Positions 17,173 through 25,269 of a stretch of DNA of 64,000 nucleotides are shown here, in pieces. The notes under the pieces were generated by a model, which saw nothing but the letters and a program-made list of their open reading frames with translations, did no database searches and was not told where the DNA came from. Made by a program: the position numbers and the translations under genes. The first letter of the stretch is position 1. Each line of letters opens with the position of its first letter. Location: positions 1,054,001-1,118,000 of the forward strand of contig NZ_CP115668.1 in the NCBI RefSeq assembly GCF_028021195.1, given 5' to 3'. Source of the DNA: Cutibacterium equinum (GTDB lineage Bacteria > Actinomycetota > Actinomycetes > Propionibacteriales > Propionibacteriaceae).

Positions 17173-18369
17173 AGCCTGGCCGATCTCGTCGAGCATCTTG
17201 ACGAACCAGTCAGCCGTGGTGTCGAAAGGCTTGCCGCCCTTGATGCGGTCGAAGGCGATGTTGGTCAGCTCGTCGCCGTTCTCCTCGTCCTGGCCGATGA
17301 CGCCAGCCTTGCCGGCCAGAGCGCAGTCGACAGCCAGATCGGTGCAACGGCCGATGAGCTCGAGGTCGGCCTCGTTGGAGGCAGCCGAACGGGAGAAGTA
17401 ACCCGACTTCTGGACCATGACCTTCTCGGCGCCCAGCTTCTCGGCGAACTGCTTGCCGAACCAAGCACCAGGATTGACCTTGTCGAGCTTGACGTGGCCG
17501 AAGGGATCGCGGGGGACCTCCTGACCGGCCTTCTCCATCTCCTCGATGATGGCGTCGAGGCCAGCACCCTCGGACAGGAAGATGGTGACGTTACCGACCA
17601 CGTCCATGACCTTGTTGAGGCGCTCGGCCTCGGCCTCGAGATCGATGTGGGCCTCCGGGACGTACACGGCGTGGACGTCCCACGCCTCCTTGGACAGGCC
17701 GATCTCGGGCAGCCACTCCTGGGTGTCGAGCCACTCGCGGTACTTGGCGGCGGTGGCTGCGGTCAGCCAGCCGCAGTTACGTCCCATGACCTCGTGGACG
17801 ATGAGCATGCGGGACCCGGAGTTGTGCTCACCGACGATGTTCTGGGCGAAGCGGGCACCCTGCTCGGCGGCGGTCCAGGCGCCCAGCGACTGACGGATCG
17901 GGATGACGTCGTTGTCGATGGTCTTGGGCAGACCGACGACGGTCAGGCCGTAGTCGTGCTCGGCCAGGTAGGCGGCCAGGTCAGCGGCGGTGGTGTTGGT
18001 ATCGTCGCCACCGATGGTGTGCAGGACGTCGACCCCGTCGGCGACCAGACGGTCAGCAGCCACCTTGAGGGGATCCTCGCCCTCGGCGACGAGCCCACGC
18101 TTGACGAGGTCAGCGGCGTTGGTGAGCTTCACGCGGGAGTTGCCGATTGGGGAACCACCGAAACGCTTGAGGATGTCGGCATTCTTGCGAACAGTGTCGG
18201 TGACCTCGAGAAAGTCTCCCTTGAGCAGGCCTTGGTAGCCATGCTTGTAGGCGATGATCTCGACCTCGGGAGCGACCTCGGTGTAGCGCTGGATCAGACC
18301 ACTGATCGCTGTGGACAGACAGGGCGCGAAGCCACCGGCGGTGAGGAGGGCGACCTTCTTGACGGCCAT
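17167..18369 (-). CDS. pfp: Pyrophosphate-dependent 6-phosphofructokinase
   Basis: 400-residue glycolytic enzyme that phosphorylates fructose-6-P with pyrophosphate, reversibly. GGDDT at 120-124 is the PPi-type signature (ATP enzymes have GGDGS), followed by PKTIDND with the lysine linked to PPi use. MGRNCG and the C-terminal region match the P. freudenreichii enzyme closely by memory of that sequence. It fits propionibacterial metabolism, in which PPi is also used by other central enzymes. ATG 18369 has AAAGG 8 bases upstream. It is monocistronic, between a hairpin and a palindrome-rich promoter region. Confidence 0.95.
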   Translation of the reverse strand: MAVKKVALLTAGGFAPCLSTAISGLIQRYTEVAPEVEIIAYKHGYQGLLKGDFLEVTDTVRKNADILKRFGGSPIGNSRVKLTNAADLVKRGLVAEGEDPLKVAADRLVADGVDVLHTIGGDDTNTTAADLAAYLAEHDYGLTVVGLPKTIDNDVIPIRQSLGAWTAAEQGARFAQNIVGEHNSGSRMLIVHEVMGRNCGWLTAATAAKYREWLDTQEWLPEIGLSKEAWDVHAVYVPEAHIDLEAEAERLNKVMDVVGNVTIFLSEGAGLDAIIEEMEKAGQEVPRDPFGHVKLDKVNPGAWFGKQFAEKLGAEKVMVQKSGYFSRSAASNEADLELIGRCTDLAVDCALAGKAGVIGQDEENGDELTNIAFDRIKGGKPFDTTADWFVKMLDEIGQAH

Positions 18370-18393
18370 GGGGAAACCTTTCGTTCGTCGGAC

Positions 18394-18405
18394 GATGACG
18401 TCATC
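18394..18405. promoter_or_regulatory. Perfect palindrome upstream of pfp
   Basis: GATGACGTCATC, a 12-bp perfect palindrome, lies 25 bases before the pfp ATG. Its position suggests an operator for pfp; the regulator is unknown. Confidence 0.4.
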
Positions 18406-18485
18406 AAGCCTATGGCACGAGGTGAAACCGGCACATCCGGGGAGGAAAAGTCAACCCTTTTCACGACGTGCGGGCTCGTGATGGT

Positions 18486-18506
18486 GTCATGGCATGACAT
18501 GTCATG
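18486..18506. promoter_or_regulatory. Three tandem GTCATG/CATGAC half-sites
   Basis: GTCATG (18486-18491), CATGAC (18493-18498) and GTCATG (18501-18506) form two overlapping perfect palindromes between the divergent pfp and TadE-like genes. Closely packed symmetric half-sites suggest cooperative repressor binding. Confidence 0.4.
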
Positions 18507-18541
18507 AGTTGTGTCACCGAGGGTTGAGCGGTGAGCAGAGG

Positions 18542-18952
18542 ATGGACACTTCCCGGCCAGGAGACGGCCGCGGCGTCAGTTTGTCCGTCGTCGTCGCGGT
18601 ATTGCTTCCTCTCCTTCTGATTGCCGCTGGGGTGGCTGTGGACGGGGCGGAACGAGCCAGGGCGGTGCGGGTGGCCCACACCGTCGCTGCGGAGGCAGCC
18701 CGGGCTGGATGCGAGGAGGGATCGGCTGCCCAACTGGTGGGACAGGACGGTTCCGGCCCGGCGCGTAAGGCCGCCGAGGAATCGGCCCGTGGGACTGGAA
18801 TCAGCGGCATGAGTCAACCGGTCGTTGCCGTCGAGGGCGACACCGTCAGCGTGGCCATCCAGGTCGCCAGACCCACTCATCTGCTCTCGCTGGTCGGCAT
18901 GACCCAGGTCCACGGTCAGGCACGGGAAATGTGTACGTTGATGGCTCGATGA
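18542..18952 (+). CDS. TadE/TadG-like small secreted or membrane protein
   Basis: 136 residues. A single N-terminal hydrophobic helix (VSLSVVVAVLLPLLLIAAGVA, about 10-30) follows a short charged tail; the rest is a small extracytoplasmic domain. The helix followed by an Ala/Glu-rich segment with ERARAVRVAHTVAAEAARAG resembles TadE-like pseudopilins. No other tad genes are nearby, so the role is unclear. The start is uncertain: ATG 18542 is used, with GGTGAG 6 bases upstream. Confidence 0.6.
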   Translation: MDTSRPGDGRGVSLSVVVAVLLPLLLIAAGVAVDGAERARAVRVAHTVAAEAARAGCEEGSAAQLVGQDGSGPARKAAEESARGTGISGMSQPVVAVEGDTVSVAIQVARPTHLLSLVGMTQVHGQAREMCTLMAR

Positions 18953-18977
18953 GGGCCGTGTGGCGTCGCCACGGCGA

Positions 18978-18983
18978 TACGAT
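18978..18983 (+). promoter_or_regulatory. -10-like hexamer for leaderless yciO mRNA
   Basis: TACGAT ends 6 bases before the GTG at 18990; no ribosome site precedes this start. Confidence 0.4.
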
Positions 18984-18989
18984 GACACG

Positions 18990-19610
18990 GTGTCCACGTA
19001 CTTTCCGGTGCACCCGGAGAACCCACAGCGCCGTTCCATCAACCACGTCGTTGACATCCTGCGTGACGGTGGCCTCATCGCCTACCCGACCGACTCGGGT
19101 TATGCCTTTGGGGCACGGCTGGGAAACAAGGACGCCTTGGAGCGGATACGCAAGATTCGCGACTTGTCCGACAAGCACCACTTCACCCTGGTCATGAGCC
19201 AGTTCGCCCAGGTTGGGCAATACGTCCAGATGGACAACTGGGTCTTCCGGGCCGTCAAAGCGGCCGTGCCCGGGCGATACACCTTCATCCTCAAGGCGAC
19301 TCGCGACGTCCCGAAGGTCATGTTGCACCCGCGCAAGAAGACCGTGGGTGTCAGGGTTCCCCAGCACGTGACGGCCCTGTCCCTGCTGGAGGTCCTCGAC
19401 GAACCCATCGTCTCCTCGACCCTCATCATGCCTGGGCACCACACCCCAATGGTCGATGGGTGGCAGGTGCAGGACGAACTCGGTGACCATCTGGATGCCG
19501 TCATCGATTCGGGAGACTGTGGCGCCGAACCCACGACAGTGGTTGACTTCACCTCCGGGGAAGCACTGATCACGCGCCGCGGCGCCGGTGATCCGACTCC
19601 CTTCGAGTGA
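18990..19610 (+). CDS. YciO/YrdC-family protein (threonylcarbamoyl-AMP synthase-like)
   Basis: 206 residues. The family start STYFPVHPENPQRR is followed by GGLIAYPTDSGYAFGARLG, KIRDLSDKHHFTLVMSQFAQ and GRYTFILKAT, the SUA5/YciO nucleotide-binding core. True TsaC/Sua5 proteins make threonylcarbamoyl-AMP for t6A37 in tRNA; YciO paralogues are related but weaker or different. The HPENPQRR start is YciO-like, so this need not be the essential t6A enzyme. GTG 18990 is chosen from the homologous N-terminus. Confidence 0.85.
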   Translation: MSTYFPVHPENPQRRSINHVVDILRDGGLIAYPTDSGYAFGARLGNKDALERIRKIRDLSDKHHFTLVMSQFAQVGQYVQMDNWVFRAVKAAVPGRYTFILKATRDVPKVMLHPRKKTVGVRVPQHVTALSLLEVLDEPIVSSTLIMPGHHTPMVDGWQVQDELGDHLDAVIDSGDCGAEPTTVVDFTSGEALITRRGAGDPTPFE

Positions 19611-19661
19611 GACCATCGGTCCCTCGAATCGTGGTGGCGACAGGCGAAGGATTGTGACGGC

Positions 19662-20348
19662 GTGTTCGGTCTGATGGGGGCGATGGAGGATGAGGTCCGC
19701 CTCATCCGTGCAGACCTTGACGAGGTCGTGGAGTTGGACGGTCCGTGCGAAGTGCTGCGCGGTCGGCTGGACGGAGCACCGGTGGTGCTGGCCAAGTGCG
19801 GTATCGGCAAGGTCAATGCGGCCCTCGCAGCTTCGGCCATGGTTCAGGCCGGGGCCAGCAGCATCGTCTTCACCGGTGTCGCCGGAGCCGTGGCTCCCGG
19901 CCTGGGAATTGGCGACGTCGTTGTCGGGGACAAGTTCTGCCAGCATGACGCCGACGACACCGCCTTTGGCAGCCCCATCGGCGTCGTCCCGGGGGAGCCG
20001 GCCTTCTGGGAGCCGGACCCTGCCCTCTTCGACAAGGTGTTCGGGGCGCTGCGAGCTCTCGAGGAGCCGCGCGGTCATCAGGTCGTGGCCGGAACCATTG
20101 TCAGCGGCGATCAGTTCATCGCCCAGGCCGAGAAGGTTGCCTGGCTGCGCACCACCTTTGACGCCAGCGCAGTGGAGATGGAGGGTGCGGCCCTGGCCCA
20201 AGCTGCCAGCCACCTGGGGGTGCCCTTCGCCGTCGTGCGTATCTTGTCGGATTCGGCGGACGGTGACGCCGTCTCGGATTTCCCGGCCTTCCTCAAGGAC
20301 GCCGCTCATCGGGGACGCGACCTAGCTCACGCCTTGGTCCAGGCTTGA
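19662..20348 (+). CDS. mtnN: 5'-methylthioadenosine/S-adenosylhomocysteine nucleosidase
   Basis: 228-residue cytosolic hydrolase cleaving adenine from MTA and SAH. Features are MGAMEDEV near the start (Glu as catalytic base candidate), CGIGKVNAALAAS, FTGVAGAVAPGLGIGDVVVG, the EMEGAALAQA strand with the nucleoside-binding Met-Glu, and VRILSDSADG with the catalytic Asp. Length is normal. GTG 19662 is the only in-frame start without an upstream stop. It follows yciO by 51 bases. Confidence 0.93.
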   Translation: MFGLMGAMEDEVRLIRADLDEVVELDGPCEVLRGRLDGAPVVLAKCGIGKVNAALAASAMVQAGASSIVFTGVAGAVAPGLGIGDVVVGDKFCQHDADDTAFGSPIGVVPGEPAFWEPDPALFDKVFGALRALEEPRGHQVVAGTIVSGDQFIAQAEKVAWLRTTFDASAVEMEGAALAQAASHLGVPFAVVRILSDSADGDAVSDFPAFLKDAAHRGRDLAHALVQA

Positions 20349-20403
20349 CGGGTCGGGGCTAGCCCTCTGGTCGGTAAAGCCCTCAGGCTCGCGCTGGGAG
20401 GGT

Positions 20404-21315
20404 TCAGGCTCGCACCAGGAGAGCTCCGGGGGCCACCCGTGTCCTCATCGCCGTCGCCATGCCCACCGGATCGCCATCGACCTCTGCGAGAATCGGACCG
20501 GAACCAGACTTGACGAACGCTGTTCGTGAGGATGCGTGACGCACCAGGCGGTGCCCGTGGCGATGCCGGGTGATGAAGTGGTTGACGACGGCGACCCATC
20601 CGACGATGCCGTGGGGGGAGACGGTCAGCACGTCGAGGGTGCCGTCATCAATGCGTCCTTCGGGGACGAGAACGACACCACCCGGCATGATCGAGCAGTT
20701 GCACACCAGTACCGTGCGCGCCCTCGTGACGATGGGTTTGCGACCATCGACGCTGGCACGAACCTGGAACCCGGGTTGAATGAGGGTGTGGAGCCCTGCG
20801 GCCACATAGGCCAGCCAGCCGACCTTGTCCTTGAGGCGGTCCTGGGTGCCGGCCATCGTGTCAGCATCCATGCCCATGCCAATGATGACGGTGAAGCACA
20901 TCTCCTCGGACTCATCGAAACGGACGTAACCAAGGTCTATGGCCCGCACTGGGCGGGTCAGTGCGGCGTCGAGGGATGCGCCCAGATCAGTGTGGGGCAG
21001 ATTGAGGTTGCGGGCCAGCAGGTTGCCCGTCCCCATGCCCAGAATCCCCATCGGGACTCCGGTACCTGCCAGGCCAGCCGCGACCTGACGGATCGTCCCA
21101 TCGCCGCCCAGGGCCAGGACGAGCTCGGCACCGTCAGCAACGGCCTCGCTGGCCAGACCGTGACCGAAATCATCATGGGTGGTGGGCAGGAAGTACGGGT
21201 TGACCCCCAGGTGCTCCTGACACTTGTCCTCGATGAGAGTGCGCCACCGGGGATTGTTGGCCGTCTTCACCGAGTTGTGGATGACTGCGACGGTGCGCGG
21301 CTGAGATGTGTGCAC
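20404..21315 (-). CDS. Diacylglycerol kinase family protein
   Basis: 303-residue lipid kinase of the DagK/YegS superfamily. It shows LALGGDGTIRQVAAGL (the GGDGT ATP-binding motif), ILGMGTGNLLARNL and a C-terminal beta-sandwich with DDGTLDVLTVSP and EVDGDPV. The substrate could be diacylglycerol or another lipid; in actinobacteria some relatives act on glycerolipid recycling. GTG start at 21315. It is convergent with mtnN. Confidence 0.9.
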   Translation of the reverse strand: MHTSQPRTVAVIHNSVKTANNPRWRTLIEDKCQEHLGVNPYFLPTTHDDFGHGLASEAVADGAELVLALGGDGTIRQVAAGLAGTGVPMGILGMGTGNLLARNLNLPHTDLGASLDAALTRPVRAIDLGYVRFDESEEMCFTVIIGMGMDADTMAGTQDRLKDKVGWLAYVAAGLHTLIQPGFQVRASVDGRKPIVTRARTVLVCNCSIMPGGVVLVPEGRIDDGTLDVLTVSPHGIVGWVAVVNHFITRHRHGHRLVRHASSRTAFVKSGSGPILAEVDGDPVGMATAMRTRVAPGALLVRA

Positions 21316-21348
21316 CTTGCCAGCCTAGGCCATCGCACTCGTCGAGTC

Positions 21349-21999
21349 TCAGTGCGCGAGGTCGACCCAGCGTTGTGCCATCGGGACCAGACCGACGTCA
21401 CGGCCCAGGAGTCCGGCCAGTTCCACGGCCAGATGGTCGCCCTGACCCGCCTGGCAAGCCAGGGTGAGGACAGCCCCATCCGCGGTGTACTCAACCGTCA
21501 GCACCTCGTGCCCGGCAGCTCGGATGAGTCCTTCTTCATGGCCAGCCTGGCTCAGGTCGAGCAGGGTTGTGAAGGTGTCCATGAGGATCCGACGGTGCAG
21601 CGACGCCGAGTCCAAGGCATTGGTCACCGCGTTTCCATAGGCACGGGTCAGGCCGCCTGCGCCCAGTTTGATGCCACCGAACCACCGGCTCGTGACGGCA
21701 ACGACGTCCGACAGTGGTGGCTGGTTGGCAGTACTCGAGGCCGTCAGGGCGTTCAAGGTCGGCATTCCAGCGGTGCCAGCAGGCTCGCCGTCATCGCTGC
21801 AGCGCTGGGCGTGGCGATCGGGGCCAAGGACGAAGGCGGACACGTGGTGACGGGCGTCGTGGCCATCTCGTCTGGCCTGAGCAATGACCTCACGAGCCGC
21901 ATCCTCGGTCTCGACGCGGACCAGTCTGGTGTGGAAGATCGAGCGTTTGATGTCGAGTTCAGCCTCGACGGGGTCGGTCAGGACGAGGTACTCGTTCAC
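21349..21999 (-). CDS. YigZ/IMPACT family protein
   Basis: 216 residues. The UPF0029 N-terminal domain has IKRSIFHTRLVRV, ARHHVSAFVLG, SDDGEPAGTAGMP and WFGGIKLGAGGLTRAYG, all hallmarks of the family; a short ACT-like C-terminal domain follows. Biochemical role is unclear; YigZ folds resemble EF-G domain IV. The GTG start overlaps the FUSC gene stop (GTGA), so it is translationally coupled to it. Confidence 0.88.
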   Translation of the reverse strand: MNEYLVLTDPVEAELDIKRSIFHTRLVRVETEDAAREVIAQARRDGHDARHHVSAFVLGPDRHAQRCSDDGEPAGTAGMPTLNALTASSTANQPPLSDVVAVTSRWFGGIKLGAGGLTRAYGNAVTNALDSASLHRRILMDTFTTLLDLSQAGHEEGLIRAAGHEVLTVEYTADGAVLTLACQAGQGDHLAVELAGLLGRDVGLVPMAQRWVDLAH

Positions 22000-23750
22000 T
22001 CGACCCCCGGCAGGGATGTGACCATGTCACGGCGGATTCTCTCCACCTGGTCGGCAACAGTGTGGGCATCGAGGTTCTGGCTGGAGATCGGGGGCAGCCC
22101 GGTGATGAAGATCGCGATGTCGGCCAGGATTCGGCGTGCCCATGGGACGGGTTCGTCGATGGTGTGCCAGCACACCGAGAGCAGGTCATAGCCGGTTTCG
22201 GTGACGGTGCGGTCGACCCGGGACCAGTCCTGCAGGGCTTGTGGGGCATCAGGGCGGGTGGCAGAGAGCAGGGCAGACCCGCGAATCAATTCATGAACCA
22301 TTTGGTTGCGTTCCACCTGGGCCTGCGGGCTACTGGTGTGGCCTTCCTCCAGCGACCGCAGCACAGGCATCGTCGAGCGCAAGGTGCGACGGTACTGGCT
22401 GCGCACCAGGAGCACCGGAGCCCGCCGACCGACGACGTGGATCGTGATGATGCCCACGGCCAGACCGACGACGGTCTCGATGATCCTGTCCTGGGCCAAC
22501 TGATACATCTCACCGGGGTGGGTCAAGGGTGTCATGAGTAGCGCGAAACACGTGATGAAGATGCAGGAGAGGCCGTAATTGCGCGTAATCAAGGCCTGCA
22601 TCGTCCACAGGAAGACGATGATGAGGCCGAGCTGAACCCAACCTGAGGGCCTGAAGGCCGCCACCGCCAGGTAGAGCCCCAGACCGACGATCGTCCCGAG
22701 CACGCGATGAATGGCCCGGATGGTCATGTCGGAGCGGGTGGCGTCCATGTGCATGAGGATGAGCACGCTGAGGATGGCCCAGTAGGGATGGCCGAAGGGC
22801 AACAGGATCATGAGCAAGGCGGAGAAGAAGACACCGGTGGCTGCGCGCAGCCCCAGCATCGTCGGCCGGGAGCCACGCTCCAGCGCTGTTCTGAGCAGGT
22901 AACTGGTCTTGGGTCGGCCCAGCGGAGTCCACTCCAGATGGTCTGGAAGGGACAGGTCAGCAGACGGGAAGGCTTCCAGCCTCAGCTGGTGTTCCAGGCG
23001 CATGTGGGCCGTGACGAGGCGGGCTCTCAGGTCGGAAAGCTCTGACTTCTCCGATGGGCTGTCGACCCTGGTCGCGTGGCCGTCATGGTAGGCCCACCAC
23101 GCCTGATGGATGGCTGCGTGCGCCGCCGAGCGCAGCCGGGCCACCTCGTGGGCCTCGACCTCCTCGTCGGGCTCGCAGTACCTGTTGACCGCGGTCTCGG
23201 CCTTCTCGACGGCCAGTCGTACCGGCCGGTGGGGCGAGATGAAGCTGATGATCATCGACACCCCGGCGGCGATGAGGAAGGAAGGACCGGTCGAGGTGAG
23301 GATCGTTCCGATCGTCCAGCCCTGGCTGGCCATGTAGGCGCCGAAAGCCCCGGCGAACAGGATGTTGAGCGGGCCTGGCGGGCCCAACTGCAGGGCGTGC
23401 CACGTCCAGATGACGACGAGGGTCCACGCGGCGAGGAGGAACGGCATGAGCCATTCCACCCGCATGGACAACAGGCCGAGACACTGGGCGAAGATCGTCG
23501 CCATGCCGACACCGAGGAGGATTCGAGCTCGCGACAGCGGGGCATTGCTGTTGCCTGCCAGCGCGCTCATGGCGCCCATCATTCCCATGGCCGCATGGGT
23601 CGGGTCGGTGAGGAGACCCATCGTCACCAAGGACACGGCCATCGGGATGGTGAGAATGACCGCCTGCTTGTTGCGTCCCGGATCGGGGCGAATGGTGATC
23701 AGTTTGCGCAGTAGTTGGCGCAGCGAGGATGGCTTGTCGGTCGGGCTCAT
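21996..23750 (-). CDS. FUSC-family membrane protein (aromatic acid exporter-like)
   Basis: 584 residues with two blocks of about five to six transmembrane helices (about 30-160 and 315-440) each followed by a cytoplasmic helical region, the FUSC/ArAE/YccS layout. It probably exports aromatic acids or similar compounds. The C-terminal half has LLPFGHPYWAILSVLILMH and RAIHRVLGTIVGLGLY, the characteristic FUSC segment. ATG 23750 overlaps the Hsp70-like gene stop (ATGA), and its own stop overlaps YigZ, giving a tight three-gene unit. Confidence 0.83.
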   Translation of the reverse strand: MSPTDKPSSLRQLLRKLITIRPDPGRNKQAVILTIPMAVSLVTMGLLTDPTHAAMGMMGAMSALAGNSNAPLSRARILLGVGMATIFAQCLGLLSMRVEWLMPFLLAAWTLVVIWTWHALQLGPPGPLNILFAGAFGAYMASQGWTIGTILTSTGPSFLIAAGVSMIISFISPHRPVRLAVEKAETAVNRYCEPDEEVEAHEVARLRSAAHAAIHQAWWAYHDGHATRVDSPSEKSELSDLRARLVTAHMRLEHQLRLEAFPSADLSLPDHLEWTPLGRPKTSYLLRTALERGSRPTMLGLRAATGVFFSALLMILLPFGHPYWAILSVLILMHMDATRSDMTIRAIHRVLGTIVGLGLYLAVAAFRPSGWVQLGLIIVFLWTMQALITRNYGLSCIFITCFALLMTPLTHPGEMYQLAQDRIIETVVGLAVGIITIHVVGRRAPVLLVRSQYRRTLRSTMPVLRSLEEGHTSSPQAQVERNQMVHELIRGSALLSATRPDAPQALQDWSRVDRTVTETGYDLLSVCWHTIDEPVPWARRILADIAIFITGLPPISSQNLDAHTVADQVERIRRDMVTSLPGVE

Positions 23751-25234
23751 CGATGCACCGAACCGGTGCTCGTCGTCGTGGGGCGTCCCATGGCAACGGT
23801 GGTGGACCATCCAGTGTCGACGTCGGTGATCGTCGCGGTGACCATACCGGTCTCGAGGATGGTGTAGGTCTCCTCAATGAGGTGACCGTCGTCAACCTCG
23901 TGCACCTCGACCCGGTCAGCGTCAAGATCGGTGCCCGCGTTCTGCAAGGCCGCGTCGAAGGGGAAGACGACAGTCGCGAAGGGGACGAGGTCTCCCACCG
24001 GTTCGCCCGCGGCGTCAGTTCGCGAGAACTCCACGAAACGAAAGACACCGATGTTGTGACGGGACCGGTAGCTGCGAGTGATCGTCGTCGTCCCGGAAAG
24101 CCGAGTGCTCTGATCGGTGAGGACGTCAAAGCCGACGCCGCGTCCGGACTCAGTCTCGCGAAACACCCCGAAACCGCGGGAAAGACGGTCACGGATTCCC
24201 AGGGTGTCCGCGTCAGCGGCGACGGCCAGACCGATCGCGGTGGCCGAGGTCGGGTTGGGAGAACGGTGCACCCGCCTGCCGTAGAGTTCGCGCAGGCGGC
24301 GGGGGACGATCGGCAGGGCTGTGGCGCCACCGACGAGGTGGATGCCGGCGATGTCGGAGTCAGTGTTCTTGAGCAGCGAGGACAACGGGTCCATGGCCTC
24401 GATGGTGCGATCGACCAGTGGCTGACAGGCTTCGGCCACCTCGGCCACCGGAATGCGCAGCGTCGTCGAGTCGAGGTCGACGAGGAGGTTGCGTGACTGG
24501 GGACGCAGGGCTTCCTTGGCGATCCGACATGCCTCGACGAGCTCGTCGCGATCGACGCAGGCCTCACCGAGATGACGGGTGGCCAGGTCAGCCAGTGCCT
24601 CGTCGATGTCGTCGCCACCAAGGTCATTGAGACCAACGGAGTCGAGGACCTCGGGGCCTTGGCCGGCCATGTTGACCAGGGATGCGTCGAAGGTGCCACC
24701 ACCGAGGTCATAGATGATGACCCTGGTGCGCTTGGAATTGAGGGTGCGAGCCTGACGGAGGGCGAATTCCAACCCGGCCGCAGATGGTTCGTTGACCAGC
24801 CCGAGCACCTCGATGCCGGCTTGGCGTGCTGCATCCATCGTCACGAGGCGTTGCCCGGTGTGAGCATGGGCGGGTACGCCGAGGACCCCACGGTGAGGAC
24901 CGGGAACGTCAATACACGAGATGACATGATGCAGGAAGTCAGCCCACAGATCGACCAACGGGATCTCCATCTCCCCGATGCGGACCAAGGTCGATGGGCC
25001 AGCTCCGGGGGCCGCCAGGAGGCGCTTGACCGAGCGGACGCCAGGAGCTCCATCGGCCATCGCCTGACGGGCCTGGAAACCGTGGACGAAGGACCCGTCG
25101 ACGACCGCGCTCACGCTGGGTAGCTGGTCGTGCGAGTCTCCTTCAGTGTCGAGGAATGGCAGCAGGGGATAATTTCCGTTGTCAACAGCAGCCACCGCGG
25201 TGTAGGTGGTTCCCAAGTCGATTCCCAGATCCAT
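23747..25234 (-). CDS. Hsp70-like ATPase with short C-terminal domain
   Basis: 495 residues. The N-terminal actin-like ATPase domain has GIDLGTTYTAVA (phosphate 1), YDLGGGTFDASLV (phosphate 2) and HLVGGATALPIVPRRL (adenosine motif). The substrate-binding region (about 370-495) is shorter than in DnaK, lacks a helical lid and ends in an acidic/Thr-rich tail. It is therefore an atypical Hsp70, not DnaK itself. Coupling to a membrane exporter suggests a role at the envelope, which is inference. ATG 25234 has only a weak ribosome site. Confidence 0.85.
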   Translation of the reverse strand: MDLGIDLGTTYTAVAAVDNGNYPLLPFLDTEGDSHDQLPSVSAVVDGSFVHGFQARQAMADGAPGVRSVKRLLAAPGAGPSTLVRIGEMEIPLVDLWADFLHHVISCIDVPGPHRGVLGVPAHAHTGQRLVTMDAARQAGIEVLGLVNEPSAAGLEFALRQARTLNSKRTRVIIYDLGGGTFDASLVNMAGQGPEVLDSVGLNDLGGDDIDEALADLATRHLGEACVDRDELVEACRIAKEALRPQSRNLLVDLDSTTLRIPVAEVAEACQPLVDRTIEAMDPLSSLLKNTDSDIAGIHLVGGATALPIVPRRLRELYGRRVHRSPNPTSATAIGLAVAADADTLGIRDRLSRGFGVFRETESGRGVGFDVLTDQSTRLSGTTTITRSYRSRHNIGVFRFVEFSRTDAAGEPVGDLVPFATVVFPFDAALQNAGTDLDADRVEVHEVDDGHLIEETYTILETGMVTATITDVDTGWSTTVAMGRPTTTSTGSVHR

Positions 25235-25269
25235 GGCGGGAAGTCTATGACCGGGTAGCGACAGTGCCC

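Noticed and set aside
17161-18507. A 448-codon plus-strand frame over pfp
   Set aside because: The minus strand encodes PPi-phosphofructokinase in full; the plus frame is a shadow.
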